This document shows positions 16,949 through 25,532 of a stretch of DNA of 64,000 nucleotides, one piece after another. The DNA is from an uncultured Oscillibacter sp. (GTDB taxonomy: Bacteria > Bacillota > Clostridia > Oscillospirales > Oscillospiraceae): contig CAJTVF010000001.1 in NCBI GenBank assembly GCA_910579435.1, forward strand, positions 51,476 through 115,475, read 5' to 3'. The notes beneath the pieces are model-generated. The model searched no databases and was not told the origin of the DNA. It worked only from the letters and a program-made list of their open reading frames with translations. Both the position numbers and the translations under genes were made by a program. Positions within the stretch are counted from its first letter, which is position 1. Every line of letters begins with the position of its first letter.

Positions 16949-17482
16949 TTATTTCTCGGCGCGAACGCCGGTTGAAACATCATCGAGGGCCATTTCCCCC
17001 GTGCCCAGCAGGCCGGGGAAGCCGTTTTGCCGCAGGGCCTCATACACGCAGACGGCCACGGCGTTGCTCAGGTTCAGGCTCCTGGCCCCGCCCGCCATGG
17101 GCAGGCGGACGCAGCGGTCCCGGAACCTCTCCCGGAAGGGGAGGGGCAGTCCGGCGGTCTCCTTGCCGAAAAAGAGCCAGCTGTCCGCCGTGAACGCCGC
17201 CCCGGCGTATGGCCGGGGGGCCTTGGTGGTAGCGAGCCAGAGATCCCGCGCGGCCTCGGGATGGCGGCGGAACAGGTCCTCCAGGCTTTCATAGTCGGTA
17301 ACCTCCACCAGGTGCCAGTAGTCCAGGCCGCAGCGCTTCATATTCCGCCGGATGGCGGACTGGGAGATGTCGAAGCCCAGGGGGCGGATCAGGTGAAGGC
17401 TGGAGCCGGTGGCGGCGCAGGTGCGGGCGATGTTCCCGCAGTTCTGGGGGATCTCCGGCTCTACCAGCACGACGTGCAGCAT
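16949..17482 (-). CDS. trmL: tRNA (cytidine/uridine-34 2'-O)-methyltransferase
   Basis: 177 residues. It is a small SpoU/SPOUT methyltransferase that methylates the 2'-OH of the wobble base in tRNA-Leu isoacceptors. Signatures are VEPEIPQNCGNIARTCAA at the start, LFFGKETAGLP in the middle and the trefoil-knot SAM motif SLNLSNAVAVCVYEALRQ at the C-terminus. It is the first gene of a trmL-pgk unit on the minus strand. Confidence 0.93.
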   Translation of the reverse strand: MLHVVLVEPEIPQNCGNIARTCAATGSSLHLIRPLGFDISQSAIRRNMKRCGLDYWHLVEVTDYESLEDLFRRHPEAARDLWLATTKAPRPYAGAAFTADSWLFFGKETAGLPLPFRERFRDRCVRLPMAGGARSLNLSNAVAVCVYEALRQNGFPGLLGTGEMALDDVSTGVRAEK

Positions 17483-17812
17483 GACCTCCGGCCTCGCTTT
17501 CTCTACAGATTCTTTGGAATGGTATTATTGTAATCCATTACCTGGACAAATTCAACTATATTCTTTGCAGAAATTGCATTTTTGAGTAAAACGTACCAGT
17601 GGAAAAAATCAAATTCTGCGAAACGACGAAAAATTTGGGGAGAAGCAGGGGCTTTTTTTCCGTTTTCCGTAGGCTCTGACAAAAACGAACAAGAAAAAGG
17701 AAAAGATTTGGAAAAAATTTTAGAGACAAATTCAAAGGAACCACTGGATTTTCCCCAAAAATTTGATATAATGTACTTACCTTTAGTAAAAATATGCAAA
17801 GGAGGGACGCTT
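17483..17812. promoter_or_regulatory. Divergent promoter region trmL / glmU-like
   Basis: 330 bp, AT-rich, no gene. On the minus strand TTGAAT (17550-17555) and TACAAT (17527-17532) with a 17-bp spacer drive trmL. On the plus strand TATAAT (17767-17772) precedes the glmU-like gene with only a weak -35 (TGGATT, about 17745). The middle 170 bp show no recognised element. Confidence 0.6.
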
Positions 17813-18301
17813 ATGAGATGCCTGGAGAGGGCTGTTTTGATGTTTGAGGAAGATGCCGCCGTCCCGGCGGGCTTGAAGCCGCTGATGCTGGAAACCGTGC
17901 TGTCCCGTCCCATCCTGTCCTGGGTATGCGACCGATTGCGGGCCGAAGGCGTTCAGCGGCTTTTCGCTGTCTGCGGGCCCCGGTTCGCGGAGGAGGCCCG
18001 CGGGCTCCTGCCCCCAGAGGCGCAGGTTTCCGAGCAGTGGACGGAGCTGGAGGCGTTTTTGGATACGGACGAGCCGGTGCTGGTGCTCCCCCGGGCCGCG
18101 TTCCCCATGGAGCAGGCCGGGCCGGGCTTTGCCTACGCCGCCCCGGGCCGGGAGCTTCGGGAGATCTGGCGGGTGAAGATGACCAACAGCGTGCAGGGGG
18201 CGGAGCTGGTTTCCGGCTGGCTGCCGGTCTACGGGCCGGAGACCGTGGCGGAGATCGAGGCGCTGCTGCGGCCGGAAAAGGCCCCGGAAGGGAGCCGGTA
18301 A
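17813..18301 (+). CDS. Truncated GlmU-like nucleotidyltransferase fragment protein
   Basis: 162 residues with AAAGGAGGG ahead of the ATG. It reads like a reduced sugar-nucleotidyltransferase fold: KPLMLETVLSRPILSWVCDRL resembles the kPMl..v.gkpml.hv motif of GlmU, followed by GVQRLFAVCGPRFAE, the EQWTELEAF region and DTDEPVLVLPRAAFPM where GlmU has its product-binding aspartate. The acetyltransferase half and the glycine-rich G-x-G-T-R-M nucleotide loop are missing. It sits exactly where Firmicutes carry glmU (gcaD), directly before prs. It could be a degenerate or repurposed GlmU; activity is doubtful. The full-length enzyme would have to be elsewhere. Confidence 0.5.
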   Translation: MRCLERAVLMFEEDAAVPAGLKPLMLETVLSRPILSWVCDRLRAEGVQRLFAVCGPRFAEEARGLLPPEAQVSEQWTELEAFLDTDEPVLVLPRAAFPMEQAGPGFAYAAPGRELREIWRVKMTNSVQGAELVSGWLPVYGPETVAEIEALLRPEKAPEGSR

Positions 18302-18353
18302 GGGAGCGGAGTGAATTCGTCCGGCCCGCTGGCGCGGCTGGACAAAAAATAAA

Positions 18354-18369
18354 ATGACCGACCGGTCAT
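18354..18369. promoter_or_regulatory. Possible TetR-type operator before prs
   Basis: ATGACC GACC GGTCAT forms a dyad of two 6-bp arms 20 bp before the prs ATG. TetR-family operators often look like this, but the same bases could be a small RNA hairpin in the leader. No TetR gene is in the window. Confidence 0.3.
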
Positions 18370-18389
18370 GGAAAGAGAGCGTTTAGGAT

Positions 18390-19346
18390 ATGATTTCACA
18401 CGGGAAAGACATCAAGGTGTTCTCCGGCAACGCGAACCTGAAGCTGGCGAAGGAAATCTGCGCACAGATGGGCACGAAGCTGGGAGAGGCCGAGGTCGGC
18501 GCCTTTTCCGACGGCGAGGTGTTCGTCTCCCTGTATGAGACCGTCCGGGGCAGCGACGTTTTCGTGGTCCAGCCCACCTGCAGCCCGGTCAATAACAACC
18601 TGATGGAGCTGCTGATCATCATCGACGCCCTGAAGCGGGCCTCGGCGGGCCGGATCACCGCCGTCATACCTTATTACGGCTATGCCCGCCAGGACCGGAA
18701 GGCCAAGGCCCGGGACCCCATCACCGCCAAGCTGGCGGCCAACATGATCACCGCCGCCGGGGCGGACCGGGTGCTGACCATGGACCTCCACGCCGCCCAG
18801 ATCCAGGGCTTCTTCGATATCCCGGTGGACAATCTGGCAGGCAATCCCATCTTCGTGGACTACTACGCCAAGAAGTTCGGCGGCAGCTGCGAGGACATGG
18901 TGGTGGTGTCCCCGGACGTGGGCTCCGTCTCCCGGGCCCGGGCCTTTGCCCAGAAGCTGCACATGCAGCTGGCCATCGTGGATAAGCGCCGCCAGCGGGC
19001 CAACCAGTGCGAGGTCATGAACGTCATCGGCGACGTGGAGGGCCGGGACTGCATCCTCTTCGACGACCTGGTGGACACCGGCGGGTCCCTCTGCAACGCC
19101 GCCCAGGCTCTGATGGAGAACGGGGCCCGCAGCGTCCACGCCTGCGCCTCCCACGGGGTGCTCTCCGGCCCGGCCATCGACCGGATCAACGCCAGCCCCA
19201 TTCAGGAGCTGGCCCTGCTGGACACCATCCCGGCCATCAAGCCGGAGCTGAGCGCGAAGATCAAGTATCTTTCTGTGGCCCCCATGTTCTGCGAGGCCAT
19301 TGAGCGCATCTATCAGGAGGTTTCCATCTCCAAGCTGTTCCGCTGA
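18390..19346 (+). CDS. prs: Ribose-phosphate pyrophosphokinase
   Basis: 318 residues. It makes PRPP from ribose-5-phosphate and ATP for nucleotide, His and Trp synthesis. The start HGKDIKVFSGNANLKLA, the ATP-binding GYARQDRKAKARDP region, the flag and metal motif MDLHAAQIQGFFDIPVDNL, and the PRPP-binding signature DCILFDDLVDTGGSLCNAA are present. The order glmU-like, prs, pth, mfd is the classic Firmicutes arrangement. The ribosome site is weak (GAGAG), and a dyad precedes the start. Confidence 0.96.
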   Translation: MISHGKDIKVFSGNANLKLAKEICAQMGTKLGEAEVGAFSDGEVFVSLYETVRGSDVFVVQPTCSPVNNNLMELLIIIDALKRASAGRITAVIPYYGYARQDRKAKARDPITAKLAANMITAAGADRVLTMDLHAAQIQGFFDIPVDNLAGNPIFVDYYAKKFGGSCEDMVVVSPDVGSVSRARAFAQKLHMQLAIVDKRRQRANQCEVMNVIGDVEGRDCILFDDLVDTGGSLCNAAQALMENGARSVHACASHGVLSGPAIDRINASPIQELALLDTIPAIKPELSAKIKYLSVAPMFCEAIERIYQEVSISKLFR

Positions 19347-19509
19347 GGCCCCTTTCCCGAGAGAAAAAGGACCCAAAGGGAACCTTGTGCGCTCCATGCC
19401 TGGCGCTTCTCCCGGCGTTCCGCACGATGGCGGAGACGGTGGGGCGGGGGGAGGGCTCCATCCATACGGATAAGGCCATACAAGGCGGGGAAGTGCTACT
19501 TCCCCGCCT
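19347..19509 (+). repeat. Post-gene repeat and hairpin 3' of prs
   Basis: The spacer begins with AAAAAGGACCCAAAGGGAACC, followed by GCGCTCC.TGCCTGG and ends with a strong hairpin AGGCGGGGAAGT..ACTTCCCCGCCT (19482-19509). The first part is a degenerate relative of the repeat after lysA. The hairpin lacks a T-run. Confidence 0.4.
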
Positions 19510-19565
19510 AAGTGGGTTATTCGGATTTGTCGAATCTTTTGTTAAAGTGGAAAGGCGGGACCGAT

Positions 19566-20156
19566 ATGCTGTTTGGAAACAAGGGCGGCTCCTCTGTGGA
19601 GTGGTTGATCGCGGGGCTGGGGAATCCCGGCCCGAAGTATGAGAACACCCGGCACAACATGGGCTTCCGCGCCGTGGAGCTGCTGGCGGAGCAAAAGGGC
19701 GTGAAGCTGAACAAGGTGAAGTTCAAGTCCGCCTATAATCTGATGGAATTCGCCGGGGCCAGGTGCCTGGTGATGAAGCCCCAGACCTACATGAACCTCT
19801 CCGGCGAGGCGGTGCGGGAGGCGGCGCAGTTCTACAAGATCCCGCCGGACCGCGTGCTGGTGATCTACGACGACGTGTCCCTCCCCGCCGGGAAGCTGCG
19901 GGTCCGGCCCAGCGGCTCCGCCGGAGGGCACAACGGGATCAAGAACATCATCGCCCACCTGGGGACCCAGGATTTTCCCCGTGTCAAGATTGGCACCGGG
20001 GCTCCGGAGGACAAGGACGGCATGATCGACTGGGTCATCGGCGTTCCCTCCCAGAAGGAGCGGGAGGTCCTGCTGAAAGCCTTCAAGCGGGCCATTGAGG
20101 CGGCGGCGTGCGTCATAGAGCACGGCTGCCAGAGGGCCATGAACGACTTTAACTGA
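19566..20156 (+). CDS. pth: Peptidyl-tRNA hydrolase
   Basis: 196 residues from ATG 19566 (AAAGGCGGG upstream); an earlier in-frame ATG at 19512 lacks one. It releases peptides from drop-off peptidyl-tRNAs. Conserved residues are seen in IAGLGNPGPKYENTRHNMGF (catalytic His and the Asn), KPQTYMNLSGEAV, and the YDDVSLPAGKLRVRPSGSAGGHNG segment. It lies 18 nt before mfd, so the two are cotranscribed. Confidence 0.95.
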   Translation: MLFGNKGGSSVEWLIAGLGNPGPKYENTRHNMGFRAVELLAEQKGVKLNKVKFKSAYNLMEFAGARCLVMKPQTYMNLSGEAVREAAQFYKIPPDRVLVIYDDVSLPAGKLRVRPSGSAGGHNGIKNIIAHLGTQDFPRVKIGTGAPEDKDGMIDWVIGVPSQKEREVLLKAFKRAIEAAACVIEHGCQRAMNDFN

Positions 20157-20174
20157 ATTATAAAGGGATTAGTC

Positions 20175-23100
20175 ATGAAGCATCTGCTGGAAACATTGAT
20201 GACCCTTCCAGAGGCGGGGGAGCTCCTGCGCCGTGTGGAGGACGGCGGCTGTCCCGCTGCGGTGACGGGGCTCCAGCCCGTTCAGCGGGCCTGCCTGGGT
20301 GCGGCTGTGGCCCGGGCGGCGGGCCGCCCGGCGGTGTTCGTCTGCGGCGACGAGGGAGAGGCCCGCCAGCTGGCGGGGGACCTGGAGGCCCTTTTGGGTG
20401 AGCCGCCGGTAACGCTGCTCTCCCGGGAGTGGCAGCTCCGCCCCGGAGCCGTATCCTCCCGGGATTGGGAGCGGGGCCGCCTGGCGGCGCTGTACGCCAT
20501 GGCCCAGGGCGCTCCCGGGGCTGTCGTAGCCGCCGCCGACGCCCTGATGGCCCGGACCCTGCCCCCAAGGCTGCTGAGGGAGCTGTCCGTGACCCTGCGG
20601 GCAGGGGACCGGCAGGACTTGCCGGAGCTGGCGGACCGGCTTCTCTCCGCCGGGTATGTCCGCTGCCAGCAGGTGGAGGGCGTGGGCCAGTTTGCCCTCC
20701 GGGGAGGCATCCTGGACGTGTTCTCCCCCCTGATGGACCAGCCCCTCCGCTGTGAGTTCTTCGACGATGAGATCGACTCCATGGGGGCCTTCGACCCCGG
20801 CACCCAGCGGCGGACGGCGAACCTGGACTCCGCCCTGATCCTTCCCGCCGCCGAGGTCCTGCCCCGGCAGGCGGAGGGGGGCCTGGAGGGCCTGGGGGAG
20901 AAGCTGCTGGCGCTGGCGGCAAAATTGGAGAAAAAAGGGGCTCCCGCCGCCGCCCGCCTCCGGGAGGACGGCGAACGGCTGAAAAGCGGGGCCGTTCCCA
21001 ACGGCATGGACCGCTACCTGGCCGCCGTCTATCCGGACGCCGTGGCGGGCGTCCATTACCTGCCGCAGGACGCCGTGGTGTTCCTCTGCGAGGCGGGCCG
21101 GGTGGACGAGCGGGTGAAGGGGACCCTGCTCCAGAACCGGCAGGACCTGGAGGCCCTGATGGAGGCGGGCGTCCTGGCGGGGGACTGCGCGAAGCTGCTG
21201 CTCTCCGCCGAGGAGCTCTACGCCGCCCTGGAGGCGTTCCCCGTCATTATGGCCAATGCCCTGCCCACATCCCGCTATCCCTATCCGCCCAAGGGCCTTT
21301 TGAGCGTCAACGCCCGGCAGCTCAGCTCTTACGGCGGTAGCCTGGAGACCGCCGTCGCGGACCTGGAGCAGTACCGGGAAAACGGCAGCGCCGTGCTGCT
21401 CCTCTGCGGCGGGGAGACCCGGGCGAACAACCTGCACAATCTTCTGTCGGAACGGGGGATTCCCGCCGCCTTGGATGTAAAGGGAACCGCCATGCCAGCC
21501 CCTGGGGAGATTCGGATTGCCGTGGGGGCCCTTTCCGCCGGATGCGAGTGGCCGGCCCTGAAGCTGGCGGTTCTGACAGAGGGCCAGCTGATGGCTCCCT
21601 CCCGGAAGCGGGGCCGGCTCAAAAAGGACTCCAACCGCCAGAAGATTCAGTCCTACACGGACTTGAAGCCTGGGGACCTGGTGGTCCACACCCACCACGG
21701 CGTGGGCCGCTTCGCCGGCATCCAGCGGATGCCGGTGGACGGCGTGGAGAAGGACTATATCAAAATCGACTACGCCGGGGGAGACTGCCTCTACGTCCCC
21801 GCCACGGCGCTGGACCTGGTGAGCAAGTATATCGGCGGGGGCGAGGACGGCGAGGGCCGCCAGAAGCTGAACAAGCTGGGCGGCGCCGAATGGGCCAAGC
21901 AGAAGACCCGGGCCAAGAAGGCCGTCAAGGACCTGGCCAAGGGTCTGACGAAGCTCTACGCCGAGCGCCAGCGCTGTCCCGGCTTCGCCTTCTCCCCGGA
22001 CTCCCCCTGGCAGCGGGAGTTTGAGGAGGCGTTCCCCTACGCGGAGACCGACGACCAGCTCCGGGCGGTGGCGGAGATCAAACAGGACATGGAAAAGTCC
22101 CGGCCCATGGACCGCCTCCTCTGCGGCGACGTGGGCTACGGCAAGACGGAGGTGGCCCTCCGGGCGGTGATGAAGTGCGTGCTGGACGGGAAGCAGGCGG
22201 CCATTCTGGTGCCCACCACCGTCCTGGCCCAGCAGCACTACGCCACGGCCATGGGACGCTTCCGGGATTTCCCGGTGCGGATTGAGGTGCTGTCCCGCTT
22301 CACGCCGGCCAAGGACCAGAAGCGCATTTTAGAGCTGGCGAAGGAGGGCCGGGTGGACCTCCTCATCGGCACCCACAAGCTGCTGCAAAAGGGCATGGAG
22401 TTCAAGGACCTGGGGCTGCTCATCATCGACGAGGAGCAGCGCTTCGGTGTTACCCACAAGGAGCGGCTGAAGGAACTGAGCCGCCAGGTGGACGTGCTGA
22501 CCCTCTCCGCCACGCCCATTCCCCGGACGCTGAACATGGCCCTGTCGGGCCTCCGGGACATGTCCGCCATCGAGGAACCCCCGGCGGACCGCCAGCCGGT
22601 CCAGACCTATGTGCTGGAGCACGACTGGGCCATTTTGGAGGACGCTATGCGGAAGGAACTCGGCCGGGGCGGGCAGATTTACTACCTTCACAACCGGGTG
22701 GAGAGCATTGACCTGACCGCTTCCCGGATCCAGAAGCTGCTGGGCCCGGAAACCAGGGTAGTCACCGGTCACGGGAAAATGAGCGAGCAGGAGCTGTCCG
22801 CCGTTATGCGGGCCATGGTGGAGGGGGAGGCGGACGTGCTGGTCTGCACCACCATTATTGAAACCGGCATCGACATCTCCAATGTGAACACCCTTATCAT
22901 AGAGGACGCGGACAAAATGGGCCTGGCCCAGCTCCACCAGATCCGGGGCCGCATCGGCCGCAGCGCCCGGCGGGCTTACGCCTACCTGACCTACCGGAAA
23001 GGGAAGGTCCTCCAGGAGATCGCCGCCAAGCGCCTCTCCGCCATCCGGGAGTACGTGGAGTTCGGCTCCGGCTTCCGTATCGCCATGCGGGATTTGGAGA

Positions 23101-23675
23101 TCCGGGGGGCGGGGAACCTCCTGGGCCCGGAGCAGTCCGGTTATCTCATGAGCGTGGGCTATGACCTCTATTTAAAGCTGCTGGAGGAGGCGGTGCTGGA
23201 GGAGCGGGGCGAGGAGAAGCAGATCGAGACGGAGTGCTCCGCCGACCTGACGGTCAATGCCAACATCCCGGAACGCTATGTATCCTCGCCGGAGCAGCGG
23301 ATGGATCTCTACCGCCGCATCGCCGCCATTCGCTCCAACGACGACGCGTCGGACCTGCTGGACGAGCTGCTGGACCGCTACGGCGAGGCTCCCAAACCGG
23401 TGCTGGCCCTGCTGGACGTGGCCCTTTTGCGGGCGGCGGCGGCGAAAGCGGGAGTGTCGGACATCACCCAGAAGCGGGACGTCCTCCGCTTCCAGCTGGC
23501 GGTGTTCCGCCCGGAGTCGGTGGTGCGGGTCTGCGGCTTGAACAAGTACCGCCAGCGCCTCACCGTGGCCGCCGGGGAGGACCCGGCCCTGACCCTGAAG
23601 CTGAAGCCGGGGGCCGACGCTTTGGAGAGCGCCATGGAACTGGTGGAGGATTTAAAGCTGTCCGCCAAGGAATGA
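20175..23675 (+). CDS. mfd: Transcription-repair coupling factor
   Basis: 1166 residues, full length. It removes RNA polymerase stalled at lesions and recruits UvrAB. Domains in order are a UvrB-homology module (about 1-440), the CarD-like RNA-polymerase-interaction domain (YTDLKPGDLVVHTHHGVGRF), and a RecG-like helicase with Walker A CGDVGYGKTEVALRA, DEEQ box in IIDEEQRFGV and SATPIPRTL. The TRG motif region (RIGRSARRAYAYLTY) and the C-terminal UvrA-binding TRCF domain follow. It directly follows pth. The gene ends before a strong shared terminator. Confidence 0.96.
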   Translation: MKHLLETLMTLPEAGELLRRVEDGGCPAAVTGLQPVQRACLGAAVARAAGRPAVFVCGDEGEARQLAGDLEALLGEPPVTLLSREWQLRPGAVSSRDWERGRLAALYAMAQGAPGAVVAAADALMARTLPPRLLRELSVTLRAGDRQDLPELADRLLSAGYVRCQQVEGVGQFALRGGILDVFSPLMDQPLRCEFFDDEIDSMGAFDPGTQRRTANLDSALILPAAEVLPRQAEGGLEGLGEKLLALAAKLEKKGAPAAARLREDGERLKSGAVPNGMDRYLAAVYPDAVAGVHYLPQDAVVFLCEAGRVDERVKGTLLQNRQDLEALMEAGVLAGDCAKLLLSAEELYAALEAFPVIMANALPTSRYPYPPKGLLSVNARQLSSYGGSLETAVADLEQYRENGSAVLLLCGGETRANNLHNLLSERGIPAALDVKGTAMPAPGEIRIAVGALSAGCEWPALKLAVLTEGQLMAPSRKRGRLKKDSNRQKIQSYTDLKPGDLVVHTHHGVGRFAGIQRMPVDGVEKDYIKIDYAGGDCLYVPATALDLVSKYIGGGEDGEGRQKLNKLGGAEWAKQKTRAKKAVKDLAKGLTKLYAERQRCPGFAFSPDSPWQREFEEAFPYAETDDQLRAVAEIKQDMEKSRPMDRLLCGDVGYGKTEVALRAVMKCVLDGKQAAILVPTTVLAQQHYATAMGRFRDFPVRIEVLSRFTPAKDQKRILELAKEGRVDLLIGTHKLLQKGMEFKDLGLLIIDEEQRFGVTHKERLKELSRQVDVLTLSATPIPRTLNMALSGLRDMSAIEEPPADRQPVQTYVLEHDWAILEDAMRKELGRGGQIYYLHNRVESIDLTASRIQKLLGPETRVVTGHGKMSEQELSAVMRAMVEGEADVLVCTTIIETGIDISNVNTLIIEDADKMGLAQLHQIRGRIGRSARRAYAYLTYRKGKVLQEIAAKRLSAIREYVEFGSGFRIAMRDLEIRGAGNLLGPEQSGYLMSVGYDLYLKLLEEAVLEERGEEKQIETECSADLTVNANIPERYVSSPEQRMDLYRRIAAIRSNDDASDLLDELLDRYGEAPKPVLALLDVALLRAAAAKAGVSDITQKRDVLRFQLAVFRPESVVRVCGLNKYRQRLTVAAGEDPALTLKLKPGADALESAMELVEDLKLSAKE

Positions 23676-23680
23676 AAGGA

Positions 23681-23716
23681 AGCCCTGACGTTTGCAAAAA
23701 GGCGTCAGGGCTTCTT
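23681..23716. terminator. Bidirectional terminator after mfd
   Basis: A 12-bp stem GAAGCCCTGACG / CGTCAGGGCTTC with a 12-nt A-rich loop is followed by TTTTGG. It overlaps the last codons of the convergent regulator gene. Confidence 0.7.
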
Positions 23717-23929
23717 TTGGGGATAGGGCGTTTTGACCTCCTTGCGGCCCAGAAGATAGTCGACGCTGGTGTGGTAATAGTCGGCCAGCTGGTCCGCCAG
23801 TTCCAGCGGAAGCGGGCGCTCGCCCCGCTCATACTTGGAATAAAGGCTCTGGTCACAGCGCAGGGCCGCAGCTACCGCTTTTTGCGTCAGGTCTGAATCC
23901 TCGCGGAGGTCTCGAATCCGCAAATTCAT
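23705..23929 (-). CDS. Small XRE-family HTH regulator
   Basis: 74 residues forming one helix-turn-helix domain: MNLRIRDLREDSDLTQKAVA, then CDQSLYSKYERGERPLPLE, a typical Cro/C1-type HTH, ending in DYYHTSVDYLLGR. It is divergent from a small gene of unknown function, and two identical-type palindromes lie between them, suggesting that it represses both. Targets beyond this are unknown. Confidence 0.88.
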   Translation of the reverse strand: MNLRIRDLREDSDLTQKAVAAALRCDQSLYSKYERGERPLPLELADQLADYYHTSVDYLLGRKEVKTPYPQKKP

Positions 23930-23947
23930 ACAGTATCACCGGGAACC

Positions 23948-23999
23948 AGTATAGTCTGGACAAAATGTCCTACTGCTTTTTTGGACTATTTGTCCTAAA
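23948..23999. promoter_or_regulatory. Twin GGAC-N5-GTCC operators between XRE gene and small ORF
   Basis: GGACAAAATGTCC (23958-23970) and GGACTATTTGTCC (23983-23995) are two 13-bp palindromes with centres 25 bp apart. A minus-strand TATACT (23948-23953) and a plus-strand TAAAAT (about 23996) flank them. This is a good candidate for the XRE protein's binding sites. Confidence 0.6.
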
Positions 24000-24021
24000 A
24001 TAGAGGGAGAGGTGATATAGT

Positions 24022-24207
24022 ATGCCGGATTATAAGGAAATGTATTTGATGATGGTGCGGGAAACGGAAAAAGCGGTTCAGACCTTGATTCAGGTCCAGA
24101 AAGCGTGTGAGGAGTTATACATCCAGGATGAAGGGCCTGTCCTGCGGGTACTTCCGAGGAGAAGCGGGGAAGAAATCCCGAATGAACCGGAGAATAGTTT
24201 GACATGA
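24022..24207 (+). CDS. Small conserved-looking protein beside XRE regulator
   Basis: 61 residues, with GAGAGGTGAT upstream of the ATG. The helical N-terminus MPDYKEMYLMMVRETEKAVQ and ACEELYI recall small proteins encoded next to XRE regulators in many gut Clostridia, but I know no function. The C-terminus is charged and probably disordered. It is divergent from the regulator and shares the operator region. Confidence 0.55.
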   Translation: MPDYKEMYLMMVRETEKAVQTLIQVQKACEELYIQDEGPVLRVLPRRSGEEIPNEPENSLT

Positions 24208-24289
24208 TTCAGCTGGATCTGCGCCAGTCATAACCGCCGCTACCGTCCCATATAATGGTTCGGACAACCTTATGGGAGGAGTGTGAGCA

Positions 24290-25294
24290 ATGCGGAAACG
24301 GATGGCGGCCCTGACCCTGGCCCTCTGCCTGGGGCTCAGCGGCTGCGCCCTGAAAAAAGAGGAGGAAAACGCCTCCCTGCTGGGCCGGGCGGCGGAGCTG
24401 GGGGAGGAGCTGGTGCTGCTGACGGTGGACGGCCGGGAGGTCCCGGCCTGGCGGTATCTCTATTGGCTGGCCTTTACCTGCGACCAGATCCGGGAGAAGT
24501 ACAAGGACTCCGGCCTGACCCTGGACTGGGAAACCCCCGTCCCCGGCGGCACCCTGGCGGATTACGCCAAGGACCAGGCCCTGGCCAACACGGCGCTTTA
24601 CGCCACGGTGGAGAACTGGGCGGCGCGCTATGGCTGCGTGCTCAGCGAGGCGGAGCGGGAGGCCCTGGCGAAAACCTGGGCGGAGCAGTCCGAGGCCCGG
24701 GGCGGGGAGGAGGCGTACTTAAGGGAGCTGGCGGACCTGGGACTGGACCGCCTCCGGGCGGAGGAGCTGACGGAGGTGGGGATGCTCTATGCCAAGCTCT
24801 ATAATCTCTGCCTCACGGAGGGCAGCGAGCTTTCCGGCCTCCTGGACCAGGTGGACAGCCTGACGGTGGACCGCATCCTGATTTCCGCCGGAGAGGACCG
24901 GGAGGCGGCCCGGGAGAAAGCGGCGGAGGTGTTCTCCCGCCTCAACGGCGCGGAGGACCCGGCGGCGGCTTTCCCGGCCCTGGCGGCGGAGGGGGACGAC
25001 GGGGCCGGGCCCCGGACGCTGCTGCCGGGAGACGGGACCCTGCCCCAGGCCCTGGAGGAGGCGGCGAAGGCCCTGGAGGAGGGCCAGTACTCCGGGATTC
25101 TGGAGTCGGAGGAGGGCTTCTCCATTCTCCGCCGCCTGGCGTCCGAGGGCGGGACCTTGGCGGGAGAGGCCTTTGACAGCCTGCTCCAGGAAGCCGCCGA
25201 GGGAGCCCTGGTCCAGACCGCCCCGGCTTATGACGGCCTGGACGCCGCCGCGTTTGACAAGGCCCTGACGGAGCTGCGGGAGGAGGGGGAGTAG
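24290..25294 (+). CDS. PrsA/SurA-like foldase lipoprotein
   Basis: 334 residues with a lipoprotein signal (MRKRMAALTLALCLGLSGC, lipobox LSGC). An N-terminal helical SurA-like part (about 35-190) contains WRYLYWLAFTCDQIREKY and the LADYAKDQAL helix. A shortened parvulin-like segment (about 193-300) contains VDRILISAGEDREAAREKA and the EEGQYSGILESEEGFSILRRL region. A peptidyl-prolyl isomerase lipoprotein commonly follows mfd in this group, acting in extracellular protein folding. Several catalytic parvulin residues are not obvious, so it may act mainly as a chaperone. TATAAT lies at about 24251. Confidence 0.65.
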   Translation: MRKRMAALTLALCLGLSGCALKKEEENASLLGRAAELGEELVLLTVDGREVPAWRYLYWLAFTCDQIREKYKDSGLTLDWETPVPGGTLADYAKDQALANTALYATVENWAARYGCVLSEAEREALAKTWAEQSEARGGEEAYLRELADLGLDRLRAEELTEVGMLYAKLYNLCLTEGSELSGLLDQVDSLTVDRILISAGEDREAAREKAAEVFSRLNGAEDPAAAFPALAAEGDDGAGPRTLLPGDGTLPQALEEAAKALEEGQYSGILESEEGFSILRRLASEGGTLAGEAFDSLLQEAAEGALVQTAPAYDGLDAAAFDKALTELREEGE

Positions 25295-25309
25295 GGGGCA
25301 CCTGGAAAA

Positions 25310-25412
25310 TTTCGTCACCTTGACGAAAACGGCCCTGATGTTGTCAAAGATTTAACGAAATTGTAAAACCTGACGAAAGGCCATTGACGAAACGGGGAAG
25401 AATCTCTATAAT
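25310..25412 (+). promoter_or_regulatory. Thiolase promoter with Rex-like site and TGACGAAA repeats
   Basis: Promoter: TTGACG (25384-25389) and TATAAT (25407-25412) with a 17-bp spacer. Upstream, TTGTCAAAGATTTAACGA (25341-25358) matches the Rex consensus TTGTTAA-N4-TTAACAA closely. TTCGTCA-CCT-TGACGAA (25313-25329) is an inverted repeat, and TGACGAAA recurs at about 25321, 25371 and 25385, the last overlapping the -35. In clostridia Rex represses thl-type genes according to NADH/NAD ratio. Confidence 0.55.
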
Positions 25413-25532
25413 GATAGGCAGAGAAAGGCGGTCAGCGGTTTGTCAAAAAATTGGCAATCCGCGCCCCGTCTCGCCCGTTGAGACTCCGGCGGCCCGCCGA
25501 GCCGCCAAAATATTACAAAACGGAGGAACATC

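Noticed and set aside
20169..22238. A 689-codon open frame on the minus strand opposite mfd
   Set aside because: It is a GC-rich shadow frame with low-complexity Gly/Gln/Leu/His content, no ribosome site, and lies entirely over an intact, conserved gene.
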